Assembly (NCBI RefSeq): GCF_001043915.1
Contig: NZ_LABX01000029.1
Location: 1-50,059, forward strand
Direction: 5' to 3'
DNA: 50,059 nucleotides
Source: Methylobacterium aquaticum
Lineage (GTDB): Bacteria > Pseudomonadota > Alphaproteobacteria > Rhizobiales > Beijerinckiaceae
The notes under the pieces: model-generated
What the model was told of the DNA's origin: nothing
Seen by the model: only the letters and a program-made list of their open reading frames with translations
The model's database searches: none
Position numbers and translations under genes: made by a program
In this document: positions 17,093-26,426 of the stretch, piece by piece
Layout of the letters: every line of letters begins with the position of its first letter
How positions within the stretch are numbered: the stretch's first letter is position 1

Positions 17093-18229
17093 ATGCTCCT
17101 CTCCCGCATCGACAAGGCCGGCTGGATCTTCCTCGGCGTGCTGGCCGCCGCCTGCATCGTGGTGCCGGCCCTCAATCTGCTGACCGCGCCGGGTTCGGCC
17201 TTCCACGTGCCGACCTACGCCGTCTCGCTGATGGGCAAGTACCTCGCCTACGCGATCCTGGCGCTCAGCCTCGATCTCGTCTGGGGCTATTGCGGCATCC
17301 TCTCGCTCGGCCACGGCGCGTTCTTCGCGCTCGGCGGCTACGCGATGGGCATGTACCTGATGCGCCAGATCGGGCCGCGCGGCGTCTACGGCAATCCCGT
17401 CCTGCCCGACTTCATGGTCTTCCTGAACTACAAGGCGCTGCCCTGGTACTGGCACGGCTTCGACTGGTTTCCCTTCGCGGCCGTGATGGTGCTCTTGGTG
17501 CCGGGCCTCCTCGCCTTCGTCTTCGGCTGGCTCGCCTTCCGCTCGCGGGTGACCGGCGTCTACCTGTCGATCATCACCCAGGCGATGACCTTCGCGCTGA
17601 TGCTCGCCTTCTTCCGCAACGACATGGGGCTCGGGGGCAATAACGGGCTCACCGACTTCAAGGACATCCTCGGCTTCAACGTGCAGGCGCAAGGCACCCG
17701 CGTGGTCCTGTTCGTCCTGACGGCTTTGGCGCTTGGGCTGGCCTATCTCGTCGCCCGCTTCATGACGACCTCGGCCTTCGGCAAGGTGCTGATCGCGATC
17801 CGCGATGCGGAATCGCGCACCCGCTTCCTCGGCTACCGCACGGCGCACTTCAAGGTGCTGGCCTTCACGGTCTCCGCCATGATGGCGGGCGTCGCCGGCG
17901 CCCTCTACGTGCCGCAGGTCGGCATCATCAACCCGTCCGAGTTCGCCCCCGCCAACTCGATCGAGGCGGTGATCTGGGTCGCGGTCGGCGGCCGTGGCAC
18001 GCTCGTCGGCGCGGCCCTCGGCGCGGTGCTGGTCAACTATGCCAAGACGCTGCTCACCGGCGCCATGCCGGATGCCTGGCTGTTTGCGCTGGGCGCCCTC
18101 TTCGTCGTCGTCACCCTGTTCATGCCCAAGGGCATCCTCGGCACTCTGTCCGAGCGCCTCGGCGCCCGCCGGCCCAAGGTGAGCACGGACGTTCCCCCCG
18201 CCCTGGCCGAGGAGGGCCGCGGATCATGA
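17093..18229 (+). CDS. urtC: Urea ABC transporter permease UrtC
   Basis: Second inner-membrane subunit, 378 residues, LivM-like. ATG 17093 follows GGAGG (17081-17085) by 7 bases; GTG 17087, which overlaps the urtB stop, is an in-frame alternative. About ten hydrophobic segments are present. The motif LDLVWGYCGILSLGHGAFFA is the UrtC version of the LivM loop, and the sequence between helices (GPRGVYGNPVLPDFM, ALPWYWHGFDWFPF) is typical for the subfamily. Its stop overlaps the urtD ATG by 4 bp. Confidence 0.95.
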   Translation: MLLSRIDKAGWIFLGVLAAACIVVPALNLLTAPGSAFHVPTYAVSLMGKYLAYAILALSLDLVWGYCGILSLGHGAFFALGGYAMGMYLMRQIGPRGVYGNPVLPDFMVFLNYKALPWYWHGFDWFPFAAVMVLLVPGLLAFVFGWLAFRSRVTGVYLSIITQAMTFALMLAFFRNDMGLGGNNGLTDFKDILGFNVQAQGTRVVLFVLTALALGLAYLVARFMTTSAFGKVLIAIRDAESRTRFLGYRTAHFKVLAFTVSAMMAGVAGALYVPQVGIINPSEFAPANSIEAVIWVAVGGRGTLVGAALGAVLVNYAKTLLTGAMPDAWLFALGALFVVVTLFMPKGILGTLSERLGARRPKVSTDVPPALAEEGRGS

Positions 18230-19017
18230 GCGCAGCGGTCGCCCTGCCCACCGCCGACCCGGTTCACGAGAAGCGCCTCACCCAGGCCCTGCTCTATGTC
18301 GACGACATCAAGGTCACGTTCGACGGCTACCGGGCCCTGCGCGGCCTGTCCCTGACCCTGATGCCCGGCGAGATGCGGGCGATCATCGGTCCGAACGGTG
18401 CCGGCAAGACCACGATGATGGACTGCATCACCGGTAAGACCCGGCCCGATACCGGCCAGGTGATCTATGACGGCGTGCACGACCTGACCCGGATGGACGA
18501 GGCGGCGATCGCCGAACTCGGCATCGGCCGCAAGTTTCAGAAGCCGACGGTGTTCGAGAGCCAGTCCGTCGCCGACAACATCCTCTTGGCGCTCAAGGGC
18601 CCGCGCGCCGCGACCGCCTCGCTGTTTGGCTGGCGCAACCGGGTCGAGCGGGCGCAGATCGACGCCATCCTGGAGACCGTGGGCTTAAGCGCCCACCGCA
18701 TCCGGCCGGCGGCGGACCTCTCGCACGGCCAGAAGCAGTGGCTGGAGATCGGCATGCTGCTCGCGCAGGATCCCAAGCTCCTCCTCGTCGACGAGCCGGT
18801 GGCCGGCATGACCGACGCCGAGACCGAGGCGACAGCGACCCTGCTCCGCCGCATCGCGAAAGACCACGCGGTGATCGTGGTCGAGCATGACATGCACTTC
18901 GTGCGCGCCCTCCAGTGCCGCGTCACCTGCCTGCACGAGGGCGCGGTGCTGGCGGAAGGCTCGATCGATTCCGTCTCGGCCGACCCGCGGGTGGTCGAAG
19001 TCTATCTCGGCCGCTGA
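18226..19017 (+). CDS. urtD: Urea ABC transporter ATPase UrtD
   Basis: ATP-binding subunit of the LivG type, 263 residues, with about 20 residues before the domain. Walker A is GPNGAGKTT (55-63), the signature LSHGQKQWLEIG with Trp as usual in UrtD, Walker B LLLVDEPVAG, and the switch His in VVEHDM. The ATG at 18226 overlaps the urtC stop (ATGA), indicating coupled translation. It pairs with UrtE to power urea import. Confidence 0.95.
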   Translation: MSAAVALPTADPVHEKRLTQALLYVDDIKVTFDGYRALRGLSLTLMPGEMRAIIGPNGAGKTTMMDCITGKTRPDTGQVIYDGVHDLTRMDEAAIAELGIGRKFQKPTVFESQSVADNILLALKGPRAATASLFGWRNRVERAQIDAILETVGLSAHRIRPAADLSHGQKQWLEIGMLLAQDPKLLLVDEPVAGMTDAETEATATLLRRIAKDHAVIVVEHDMHFVRALQCRVTCLHEGAVLAEGSIDSVSADPRVVEVYLGR

Positions 19018-19032
19018 GGATTGTTGTCGGAT

Positions 19033-19728
19033 ATGCTCTCCGTCGAGACCATCGATCTCCATTACGGCGCGGCGCAGGCCCTGCGCGGCGTCTCGCTCCA
19101 GGCCGAACCCGGCAAGGTCACCGCGGTGCTCGGCCGCAACGGCGTCGGCAAGACCTCGCTGATGCGCGCCATCGTCGGCCAGCAGCCGGTGTCGAAGGGC
19201 GCGGTCAAGCTCGACGGGCGCGACATCAGCCGGCTCGCGCCCTACGACCGCGCCCGCCAGGGCATCGCCTTCGTGCCGCAGGGCCGGGAGATCTTCCCGC
19301 TCCTCACCGTCAAGGAAAACCTGGAGACCGGCTTCGCGCCGTTGAAGCGCCGCGACCGCTACGTACCGAACGAGATCTACGACCTCTTCCCGGTCCTCAA
19401 GGACATGCTGGGCCGGCGCGGCGGCGATCTCTCGGGCGGCCAGCAGCAGCAGCTCGCCATCGGCCGCGCCCTGGTGACCCGCCCTCGTGTCCTCGTCCTC
19501 GACGAGCCGACGGAAGGCATCCAGCCCTCGATCATCAAGGATATCGGCCGCGCGATCGATTACCTCAGGGGCAAGGGCGACATGGCGATCGTGCTGGTCG
19601 AGCAGTATTTCGAATGGGCCCGCGATCTCTGCGACACTTACGCGGTGATGGATCGCGGCCAGGTGGTCGAGGCGGGGCCGCGCTCCGGCATGGTCGAGGC
19701 GCAGGTCAGGCGCTGGCTGTCGGTGTGA
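19033..19728 (+). CDS. urtE: Urea ABC transporter ATPase UrtE
   Basis: Second ATP-binding subunit, LivF type, 231 residues, which is the usual UrtE length from ATG 19033. In-frame TTG codons at 19021 and 19024 are possible alternatives but are too close to the GAGGA at 19016-19020, which is about 12 bases from the ATG. Walker A is GRNGVGKTS (34-42), the signature LSGGQQQQLAIGRAL, Walker B VLVLDEPTEG with the IQPSI motif typical of UrtE. It is the last gene of the operon; a dispersed repeat follows 88 bp downstream and no clear intrinsic terminator is seen. Confidence 0.94.
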   Translation: MLSVETIDLHYGAAQALRGVSLQAEPGKVTAVLGRNGVGKTSLMRAIVGQQPVSKGAVKLDGRDISRLAPYDRARQGIAFVPQGREIFPLLTVKENLETGFAPLKRRDRYVPNEIYDLFPVLKDMLGRRGGDLSGGQQQQLAIGRALVTRPRVLVLDEPTEGIQPSIIKDIGRAIDYLRGKGDMAIVLVEQYFEWARDLCDTYAVMDRGQVVEAGPRSGMVEAQVRRWLSV

Positions 19729-19816
19729 GGCCGGCGCTCATGATTGCGACATCCGCCTCTGACGTTGGCGTCTGCGATCGATCACGATCACTCAAGGGCT
19801 GGCGGCACATCCGACT

Positions 19817-19945
19817 CATACCATCGGCCCAAGATGCTGACGCATCGGGCCGATGAACCATCTCAAATTTTCGATGCCAAGCCAGAGGCTTGACGAAAAT
19901 TCGCGAACGGAACCAAAGGTCGTTTCCAACGACCGTTGGTATCAC
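19817..19945 (-). repeat. Dispersed extragenic repeat, family R, copy 2
   Basis: About 129 bp in minus orientation relative to copy 1. Reading the plus strand it begins CATACCATCGGCCCAAGATG and ends CCGTTGGTATCAC, so both ends match copy 1 reversed. Its middle is longer, with a palindromic AAGCCAGAGGCTT. It lies in the gap after urtE. A separate short palindromic motif (CACCTCAGGATGAG, 19947-19960) follows. Confidence 0.88.
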
Positions 19946-20026
19946 GCACCTCAGGATGAGATGAGAGGGTGGGAGCACCCTTGATGACATCCGATCGTCA
20001 TTACCATGTCGGACGCGACCTGACTC

Positions 20027-20761
20027 TCACTGCTTTGCCGGCAGGCGCTGATAGGTATTGAGAAAATCGTCCTGCAAGACATGCGCGACCCCTGTCGCGA
20101 CGAGATCCTCGTCCTTGCTGAGCACATGGGTCGCATAGGTCCAACCGCGCGGCAGCTTCAGCCTCGTGCCGAGGCCCGCGAGGTCGTCCAGGGTTTGTGT
20201 CGTGTTGACGATCTGGGAATACGACTGCATGCGGTAGACGTGGCCGTCCGGGTCGGTGAGTTCGAAGACCGGCTTGCCGGCCCGGAAGGTGAAGACGGTA
20301 TCGCGCTTCACCTCGGTCGGTGTGTAGAGCGGCTTGCCGCCCATCACCTGTGTCAGGGACAGGTCGAGCGTGGCGCGCTCGGCCATCGTGATCCCGTTGA
20401 CGGCGATCGTCTTGCCGGTGGCCGAGATGCCCTTGCCCGCGATGCCGTCGATCAGCCAGTAGCGCGGGCCGTTCAGGTCGATCCCGTCGGCGCCGAGCTG
20501 GGTCGTGGCGGCCTTCTTGTCGATGCCGGTCCAGGCGGCGGCCGGGCAATCGTTGAAGCCGATGGTGTTGTAGACGGTCGCCACCGCCCGCAGGCCGCTG
20601 CGGCTGACGCTGATGATCTCGCAATAGCGGCGGTTGAACAGGCCGCTGCGGCTGCCGCCCGCCTCACCGGCAAGGGGAGCGGCAAGGGCGGGGGCGGAGA
20701 GGAGCAGGGCCGGGACGAGGAGGCCGGCGCGGCAGAGGCTGGCGAGGCGGGGCTTTTCCAT
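20027..20761 (-). CDS. Secreted protein of unknown function
   Basis: I do not recognise this family. The product is 244 residues with a clear Sec signal peptide (MEKPRLASLCRAGLLVPALL, cleavage expected after APALA). The mature part begins near SGLFNRRYCEIISVSRSG and carries two cysteines (YCEI and NDCPAAAW) that could form a disulphide, then a soluble mixed alpha/beta-looking sequence with RYWLIDGI, TFRAGKPVFELTDPDGHVYRMQ and YQRLPAKQ at the end. No membrane segment after the signal, no enzymatic motif seen. It is divergent from a TetR gene 124 bp away, with a palindrome between them, so that regulator probably controls it. Codon use is normal for the window, so it looks like a real, resident gene. 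Confidence 0.82.
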   Translation of the reverse strand: MEKPRLASLCRAGLLVPALLLSAPALAAPLAGEAGGSRSGLFNRRYCEIISVSRSGLRAVATVYNTIGFNDCPAAAWTGIDKKAATTQLGADGIDLNGPRYWLIDGIAGKGISATGKTIAVNGITMAERATLDLSLTQVMGGKPLYTPTEVKRDTVFTFRAGKPVFELTDPDGHVYRMQSYSQIVNTTQTLDDLAGLGTRLKLPRGWTYATHVLSKDEDLVATGVAHVLQDDFLNTYQRLPAKQ

Positions 20762-20798
20762 GCTTGATCGGGCTCCGTCGATGAGCGATCTCGTCGGC

Positions 20799-20819
20799 GT
20801 CCGACGAATTTCGGCCGAC
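20799..20819. promoter_or_regulatory. Operator candidate between the secreted-protein gene and its divergent TetR gene
   Basis: GTCCGACGAATTTCGGCCGAC is a 21-bp imperfect palindrome (10-nt arms, two mismatched positions, perfect CGAA-T-TTCG core). Size and place, between divergent starts at 20761 and 20885, fit a TetR-family operator. Confidence 0.5.
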
Positions 20820-20884
20820 AGGATCGCCCTCGTGCCGGCACGGCGCTACTCGCTTTCGCGGCCAGGGAGGGGGCACCGCTGAGC

Positions 20885-21502
20885 ATGCCGGATCTCCTTG
20901 ATCCTGAAAGGACATCCCCGAGGCAGGCGCGGGCGCGGCAGACGGTGGCGATCCTGTTCGAGGCGACCGCTCAGCTTCTGGAGCGTGCGGATCACGGCGC
21001 CGTCACCACCAATCACATCGCCGAGCGGGCAGGTTTCTCGATCGGCACGCTCTATCGCTACTTCTCGGGCAAGTCGGCGTTGTTCAAGGCGATGGCGATC
21101 CACGAGATGGACCGTCACGAGCGCGAGATCTGCGCGGCCCTGGCCGGGACCCGGGCCGACCGGGTCGGCGACATCGTGCGGCTCGCCATCCGGCCGACCT
21201 TGCGGCCCTTCGAGGGCCGCCCGGCCGTGCGGCGGGCACTCCTGAAGGCGGCGTTCGACAGCCCGGAACTCGGGCTGCGTTACGAGCGGATGGTGACGCG
21301 GATCAGCCGCGCTCTCGTCGAGGCCGTCGCCGCCAAGGCCCTCGACGCGCCGCGCCGGCCGACGCCCGAGGCCGAGTTCATCATGCTGCGGGGCGTCGTC
21401 GGGGCGATCCGCTCCGACGTGCTCTTCGGGGGCGGGCGCGTCGGCACCCCGGATTTCGAGGAGGCGCTGGTCGACGCCGTGTCGGCGTATTTCACGCGCT
21501 GA
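20885..21502 (+). CDS. TetR/AcrR-family transcriptional regulator
   Basis: Repressor of 205 residues starting at ATG 20885 (MPDLLDPERTSPRQARARQT). The N-terminal helix-turn-helix is clear at about residues 20-70 (VTTNHIAERAGFSIGTLYRY, then FSGKSALFKAM). The C-terminal part is a helical ligand domain with FEGRPAVRRALLKAAFDSPE. The arrangement, divergent from the secreted unknown protein, with a palindromic site between, suggests autoregulation and control of that neighbour. It ends 32 bp before the convergent alpha/beta-hydrolase gene. Confidence 0.9.
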   Translation: MPDLLDPERTSPRQARARQTVAILFEATAQLLERADHGAVTTNHIAERAGFSIGTLYRYFSGKSALFKAMAIHEMDRHEREICAALAGTRADRVGDIVRLAIRPTLRPFEGRPAVRRALLKAAFDSPELGLRYERMVTRISRALVEAVAAKALDAPRRPTPEAEFIMLRGVVGAIRSDVLFGGGRVGTPDFEEALVDAVSAYFTR

Positions 21503-21534
21503 ACCGATCGCCCGACCCCGCCGCCCGGCTCTCC

Positions 21535-22755
21535 TCACCGCGCCAGCGAGTCGAACCACGCCTTCCATTGCGGCACCGCCTTGGCGAAGGTGCCGCGATG
21601 CGAGGTGTCGCCGGTCGAGACCGCCTCGACCCGGGTGTTGCCGAAGGCCCGCTGGTAGGTCGCCGCGAGCTGCCCCAGCCCCGGGGTGATCGCCTCGTCG
21701 GTCTCGCCGTAGAAGTTGCGCACCGGCGAGCGGATCACCCAGCGATAGGCCTGCGTCTGCGCCACCAGGCGGCCATAGGCCGAAGTGGCGAAGAACTGGG
21801 GATCGAAATAGTCGGGCCGGATCAGGGCGTGGAGATCGGTCGGGATCCGGGTCGGGTCCGCGGCCTTGCGCTCGTAGGCGGCCTTGGCCAGCGCGTAGCT
21901 GTCGTCCGTCAGGACCGAGCGGGCGAGGCCCGGGACGCCGTAATAATTCTCGAAGGCGAAGGCCGAGAGGATGAACAGGCTGTTGACCCAGACCGCGTCG
22001 TTCTTGCGCGGGAAGTTCAGGAAGCCGTTGAGCGGCACGAACACGTCCACTGGCGCGCTCGCGGTCGCCGCCGCCGCGACCGGGATCCCGGTCGCCTCCA
22101 GCCGCTCCAGCATCGCCATCGTGACGAACCCGCCCTGCGACCAGCCGGCCAGGAACAGGCCGGTCGGGATCCGCTTCAGGTCGGCGAGCACGGCGCGGCC
22201 CGCCGCCAGCATGTCCGCCGTGGCCTGCTGGTGGCTCTGCTTGACCATGTAGCCCTCCGGCTCGGGCGAGGCGCCGAGGCCGAAATAGTCGGCGCCGATC
22301 AGGGCGTAGCCCTGGCCGGCGAACTGGGCGATCATCACCTGCGTCTCGGGCGATTCCTCGGGGAAGGATGGCACTTCCCGTTTCCCGTAGACGGTGCCGT
22401 GCTGGTAGGAGACCAGCGGCAGGGCGGTCGTGGCGTCGTCCGGCACCGCCACGAGGCCGCTCGCCAGCGTCGGCCGGTTGCCCTGCTCGGGGACCACCGA
22501 CGGATAGGTCACGCGGTAGAGTCGCACGGCGGTGCGGGCCGGGCTGTAGGCGACGGAGACGCCGCTGAAGCGCGGCATGTCCTGGATCAGAATGCGGTTG
22601 AGCCGCTCGACGTCCCAGCGCGCCAGGAACTCGTAGCGCAGGCCGGACGGGATCACGACCGGCTTCGCCTCTTCGGCGGCGGCCAATCCGACCCAGGATC
22701 GCGTCAATCCAACCAGCGCGAGGAGCATCGCGACCATGCGATGGCGTTGCAGCAT
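21535..22755 (-). CDS. Secreted alpha/beta hydrolase (secretory-lipase-like)
   Basis: Esterase/lipase-type enzyme of 406 residues with a Sec signal peptide (cleavage expected near GLAAAEE, residue 26-28). The nucleophile elbow is GWSQGG with Ser206, the oxyanion region YQHGT (117-121), and the likely acid and base are Asp in [10 protein letters not shown] and His in DTSHRGTF near the C-terminus. The motif [13 protein letters not shown] with the long insert is like the secretory lipase (LIP) group. The substrate is not known. Start is ATG 22755. It is transcribed away from the rimP operon, which shares its upstream region. Confidence 0.87.
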   Translation of the reverse strand: MLQRHRMVAMLLALVGLTRSWVGLAAAEEAKPVVIPSGLRYEFLARWDVERLNRILIQDMPRFSGVSVAYSPARTAVRLYRVTYPSVVPEQGNRPTLASGLVAVPDDATTALPLVSYQHGTVYGKREVPSFPEESPETQVMIAQFAGQGYALIGADYFGLGASPEPEGYMVKQSHQQATADMLAAGRAVLADLKRIPTGLFLAGWSQGGFVTMAMLERLEATGIPVAAAATASAPVDVFVPLNGFLNFPRKNDAVWVNSLFILSAFAFENYYGVPGLARSVLTDDSYALAKAAYERKAADPTRIPTDLHALIRPDYFDPQFFATSAYGRLVAQTQAYRWVIRSPVRNFYGETDEAITPGLGQLAATYQRAFGNTRVEAVSTGDTSHRGTFAKAVPQWKAWFDSLAR

Positions 22756-22919
22756 CCGCGTCTCCCATCACGGCCCGGTCAGATCCGGACTTGGATCCGA
22801 TCCGGACCTCGACCGGGCGGGACAATGCCGCGCCGCGCTTTAAGAAAGCCGTAGCGTCAGCCCCGTCGGGAGCGGGCCGGCGGGCGCCGGGGGCGTGGAC
22901 CGCACAGCGCAGCACCGCC

Positions 22920-22948
22920 TTGCGTTCCGGCGCCCGCGGGATTATCTG
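22920..22948 (+). promoter_or_regulatory. Promoter candidate for rimP-nusA-infB
   Basis: TTGCGT (22920-22925), a 17-bp spacer, then TATCTG (22943-22948). This is a reasonable sigma-70-type match in front of the leader hairpin. Confidence 0.45.
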
Positions 22949-22992
22949 TTCGCCAACAGTTCTGTTCGTGGCTGGTGAGGCTGCGGTGCGGG

Positions 22993-23021
22993 AGTGGGTC
23001 CCCCGGGGCCCGCTCTTTTTT
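22993..23021 (+). terminator. Attenuator-like hairpin in the rimP-nusA leader
   Basis: A 9-bp GC-rich stem with two G-T pairs (22993-23001 with 23006-23014) and a 4-nt loop, followed directly by C and six T (23016-23021). It looks like an intrinsic terminator placed about 110 bp upstream of rimP, with no plus-strand gene before it to terminate. Confidence 0.55.
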
Positions 23022-23129
23022 ATTGCCGCAACGCCTCTCAGGGCGCGAGCCGAACGCCAGAGTGCTCCCCCCGGGCAGCGTCCCCTTTCCGGGACTGCGC
23101 CACGGCCCCGACCCGAAGCTGCGAACGCC

Positions 23130-23747
23130 ATGACCGACGCCCCAGACCACAACCCGGCCGAGAAGCGCCTCATCACCGAGACCGGCATCGCCGCTCGCGT
23201 CGCGCAGATCATCGAGCCTGCGATCGAGGGCCTCGGCTTCCGTCTCGTGCGGGTGAAGGTCTCCAGCCAGAACGGCTGCACGGTGCAGATCATGGTCGAG
23301 CGGCCGGACGGCACGATGTCGGTCGACGAGTGCGAGACCGTCAGCCGCACGATCTCGCCGATCCTCGACGTCGACGATCCGATCGGCGGCGCCTATTACC
23401 TTGAGATCTCCTCGCCGGGGATCGACCGGCCGCTGGTCCGGGCAGGCGACTTCGCCCGCTGGGCCGGCTACGAGGCCAAGGTCGAGCTGGCGACGCCGCT
23501 CGATGGCCGCAAGCGCTTCCGCGGCATCATCCGGGCCCCGGTGGGCGACACCGTCCGCATCGACCTGCCCGATGCCAAGGAGGGCACCCCGTCCTCCTAC
23601 GACCTGACCTTGCGCGACATCGGCGAGGCCCATCTTGTCCTCACCGACGCCCTGGTGCGCGAATCCCTGCGGCGCGGCTCGGCCCCGCCGCAGGACGACG
23701 AGGAGGATGACGAGGACGAGGGCGCGAGCCCCGCCGCCACCCACTGA
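23130..23747 (+). CDS. rimP: Ribosome maturation factor RimP
   Basis: Helps assemble the 30S subunit. 205 residues from ATG 23130 ([20 protein letters not shown]); the frame is open further upstream but without family similarity. The N-terminal domain shows [20 protein letters not shown] and [15 protein letters not shown]; the SH3-like C-terminal part follows [14 protein letters not shown], the strongest RimP signature. The C-terminus is an acidic tail ([11 protein letters not shown]), commonly variable. First gene of the conserved rimP-nusA-ylxR-infB-rbfA-truB operon, with nusA starting 49 bp downstream. Confidence 0.95.
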   Translation: MTDAPDHNPAEKRLITETGIAARVAQIIEPAIEGLGFRLVRVKVSSQNGCTVQIMVERPDGTMSVDECETVSRTISPILDVDDPIGGAYYLEISSPGIDRPLVRAGDFARWAGYEAKVELATPLDGRKRFRGIIRAPVGDTVRIDLPDAKEGTPSSYDLTLRDIGEAHLVLTDALVRESLRRGSAPPQDDEEDDEDEGASPAATH

Positions 23748-23796
23748 ACACCGCCCCAGACCGTTAACGAACCAACAACCAGGAAGGACTGATCCG

Positions 23797-25506
23797 ATGG
23801 CCGTCGTCAGCGCCAACAGGCTCGAACTCCTCCAGATCGCCGAGGCGGTCGCCCGCGAGAAGGTGATCGACCGCTCGATCGTGCTCGGCGCCATGGAAGA
23901 GGCGATCGCCAAGGCCGCCCGCTCGCGCTACGGCGCCGAGACCGACGTCCATGCCGAGATCGATCCCCGCACGGGAGCACTGCGCCTGTCGCGCCATCTC
24001 CTCGTCGTCGAGGAGGTCGAGAACGATTCCCGCGAGATCGACCTGCCCTCGGCCCGCCGCCACAACCCGGCCGCCCAGGTCGGCGACGTGATCTCCGACA
24101 CCCTGCCGCCCTTCGATTTCGGCCGCGTCGCCGCCCAATCGGCCAAGCAGGTGATCGTCCAGAAGGTCCGCGACGCCGAGCGCGACCGCCAGTACGACGA
24201 GTACAAGGACCGCATCGGCGAGGTCGTCAATGGCCTGGTCAAGCGCGTCGAGTACGGCAACGTCATCGTCGATCTCGGCCGCGGCGAGGGCATCGTGCGC
24301 CGCGACGAGTCGATCCCGCGCGAGACCTTCCGCCCCGGCGACCGCATCCGCGCCTACCTGTTCGATGTCCGCCGCGAGGTGCGCGGGCCGCAGATCTTCC
24401 TCTCGCGCTCGCATCCGCAATTCATGGCCAAGCTGTTCGGCCAGGAAGTGCCGGAAATCTACGACGGCATCGTCGAGGTGAAGGCGGTCGCCCGCGATCC
24501 CGGCTCGCGCGCCAAGATCGCGGTGATCTCGCGCGATTCCTCGATCGACCCGGTCGGCGCCTGCGTGGGCATGCGCGGCTCCCGCGTCCAGGCGGTGGTC
24601 GGCGAGTTGCAGGGCGAGAAGATCGACATCATCCCGTGGTCGCCCGACCAGGCGACCTTCATCGTCAACGCGCTCCAGCCGGCCGAGGTCGTCAAGGTGG
24701 TGCTCGACGAGGAGGCCGACCGCATCGAGGTGGTGGTGCCCGACGACCAGCTGTCGCTCGCCATCGGCCGGCGCGGCCAGAACGTGCGGCTCGCCTCCCA
24801 GCTCACCGGCTGGGACATCGACATCCTGACCGAGGCCGAGGAATCGGAGCGCCGGCAGAAGGAGTTCGTCGAGCGCACCAACACCTTCATGCAGGCCCTC
24901 GACGTCGACGAGACGGTGGGCCAGCTCCTCGCCGCGGAAGGCTTCCGCTCGGTCGAGGAGATCGCCTATGTCGAGGCGACGGAACTGGCCAACATCCAGG
25001 GCCTCGACGAGGAGACCGGCGCCGAGATCCAGGCCCGCGCCCTCGACTACCTCAACCGCATCGAGGCCGAGAACGATGCCCGCCGCATCGAACTCGGTGT
25101 GGCCGACGAGCTGCGCGACATCGACGGCATCACCACGCCGATGATGGTGGCGTTGGGCGAGAACGACGTGAAGTCCGTCGAGGACCTTGCCGGCTGCGCC
25201 ACCGACGACCTCGTCGGCTATACCGAGGGTCGCGGGCCCGAGGCGGTGCGCCATGCCGGCTACCTCGACGGGTTCGAGGTCTCCCGTGCCGAGGCCGAGG
25301 CGATGATCATGGCCGCCCGCGTCCATGCCGGCTGGGTCGAGGCGCCTCCGGTCGAGGAGACGCCGGAGGGCGACGAGGAGCAGGACGACCAGGAGCAGGA
25401 CGCAGACGTCGGGGAAGTCGGGGCGGAGCACGCCGAGGGTGACGAGTCCGAGACCGTGCCGGTCGAGGAGGGCGCCGCCGCGACCGCCGAGCGGCAGCCG
25501 ACCTGA
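23797..25506 (+). CDS. nusA: Transcription termination/antitermination factor NusA
   Basis: RNA polymerase-bound factor that controls pausing, termination and antitermination. 569 residues from ATG 23797, with AGGAAGG about 9 bases upstream. The N-terminal polymerase-binding domain is residues 1-125 ([20 protein letters not shown]), the S1 domain follows ([20 protein letters not shown]), then two KH domains ([26 protein letters not shown], and [20 protein letters not shown]). Two helix-hairpin-helix repeats near residues 365-510 are as in other proteobacteria with C-terminal acidic repeats, and a long Glu/Asp-rich tail ends it. Possible autoregulation through the leader hairpin at 22993. Confidence 0.97.
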   Translation: MAVVSANRLELLQIAEAVAREKVIDRSIVLGAMEEAIAKAARSRYGAETDVHAEIDPRTGALRLSRHLLVVEEVENDSREIDLPSARRHNPAAQVGDVISDTLPPFDFGRVAAQSAKQVIVQKVRDAERDRQYDEYKDRIGEVVNGLVKRVEYGNVIVDLGRGEGIVRRDESIPRETFRPGDRIRAYLFDVRREVRGPQIFLSRSHPQFMAKLFGQEVPEIYDGIVEVKAVARDPGSRAKIAVISRDSSIDPVGACVGMRGSRVQAVVGELQGEKIDIIPWSPDQATFIVNALQPAEVVKVVLDEEADRIEVVVPDDQLSLAIGRRGQNVRLASQLTGWDIDILTEAEESERRQKEFVERTNTFMQALDVDETVGQLLAAEGFRSVEEIAYVEATELANIQGLDEETGAEIQARALDYLNRIEAENDARRIELGVADELRDIDGITTPMMVALGENDVKSVEDLAGCATDDLVGYTEGRGPEAVRHAGYLDGFEVSRAEAEAMIMAARVHAGWVEAPPVEETPEGDEEQDDQEQDADVGEVGAEHAEGDESETVPVEEGAAATAERQPT

Positions 25507-25520
25507 GGCAGACGGGAGCG

Positions 25521-26312
25521 ATGGACACGACCATGCAGGATGCGGCTCACGACGCGGATGCGCTGCCGCCGGACGTCCTCGACGCCGGCGCCGGGCGCGG
25601 CCGCGCCCATGCCGAGCGCACCTGTCTGGTCACGCGGCAGGCGGGCCAGCCGGACCGGATGATCCGCTTCGCCCTCGGTCCCGACAACCAGGTGGTGCCG
25701 GACCTGCGCGCCCGGCTCCCCGGCCGTGGCGCCTGGGTCACGGCGACCCGCGCCGCGGTGGCGGAGGCGGTGAAGAAGCGCCTGTTCCAGCGCGCCTTCC
25801 GCCAGAAGGACGCCCGCGTGGCGCCCGATCTCGCGGACCTGATCGAGGCGGGCTTGCGCGACGACCTGCGCCAGGGCTTTTCGCTCGCCAACAAGGCGGG
25901 CTGCGTGGTCACCGGCTTCACCAAGGTGGAGAGCGCGGTGGACAGCCCGACGGGGATCGCGGCCCTTGTGCATGCCAGCGATGCGAGCCCGGACGGGCGC
26001 CGCAAGCTCGCCCAGGCATTGCGAAGGCGCTATGGCGATGCCATATCGAGGATCCCGGTCGTCGATGACCTGTCCGGTGAAGAATTGGACATGGCCTTGG
26101 GCCGGGATCATGTGATACACGCTGCCCTCGTCGCGGGAGCTGGCACTGCCGGCTTGCTCGCGCGTTGGCGTCGGCTCCACGTCTTCCGCGGCGGGACGGC
26201 GACGTCGGGAGGTGCCGGAACGGAGCCACCAGGCTCCGACGCGGCGTCCCCGGACGCTGTCCAGGATGGTGGAACATCGCTGCGGACCGGCCCCCCGGAG
26301 GCCGGTGGTTGA
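25521..26312 (+). CDS. RNA-binding YlxR/DUF448 protein with L7Ae-like domain
   Basis: Nucleic-acid-binding protein of 263 residues found between nusA and infB in many bacteria. The YlxR (DUF448) domain has the signature RTCLVTRQ (residues 33-40) and GRGAWVT. After KKRLFQRAF comes a ribosomal-protein-L7Ae-like domain (LANKAGCVVTGFTKVESAV, then ALVHASDASPDGRRKL). This two-domain fusion is usual in alphaproteobacteria. The C-terminal 60 residues (after ALVAGAGTAGLLARWRR) are low-complexity Gly/Pro-rich and may be non-conserved. Role in ribosome or RNA metabolism is inferred from family and operon. Confidence 0.9.
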   Translation: MDTTMQDAAHDADALPPDVLDAGAGRGRAHAERTCLVTRQAGQPDRMIRFALGPDNQVVPDLRARLPGRGAWVTATRAAVAEAVKKRLFQRAFRQKDARVAPDLADLIEAGLRDDLRQGFSLANKAGCVVTGFTKVESAVDSPTGIAALVHASDASPDGRRKLAQALRRRYGDAISRIPVVDDLSGEELDMALGRDHVIHAALVAGAGTAGLLARWRRLHVFRGGTATSGGAGTEPPGSDAASPDAVQDGGTSLRTGPPEAGG

Positions 26313-26426
26313 GTGAATCGAATGGGATCGGCCCAGTTGGTGGGTGCGCTCCCGGGAACACGATGGGAGGCGGCCACCGGGAGGCCGGGTCCCGGGACGG
26401 ATGAGAACCCCCAGGATCTGAACTGA

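Larger units (their letters stand above)
22756..23129. other. Divergent promoter/leader region upstream of rimP
   Basis: 374 bp without a convincing gene. It holds the promoter-like boxes and the attenuator-like hairpin listed separately and separates the minus-strand hydrolase from the rimP-nusA-infB operon. No tRNA (for example metY, found here in E. coli) could be folded from it by eye. Confidence 0.5.

Noticed and set aside
20799..20819. Palindrome as a CRISPR or attachment-site remnant
   Set aside because: A single palindrome with no flanking repeats or integrase gene; its position between divergent genes fits an operator better.
22850..23100. A tRNA (metY-like) gene upstream of rimP as in E. 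coli
   Set aside because: No cloverleaf or CCA end could be drawn from the sequence by eye; the only structure is the terminator-like hairpin.
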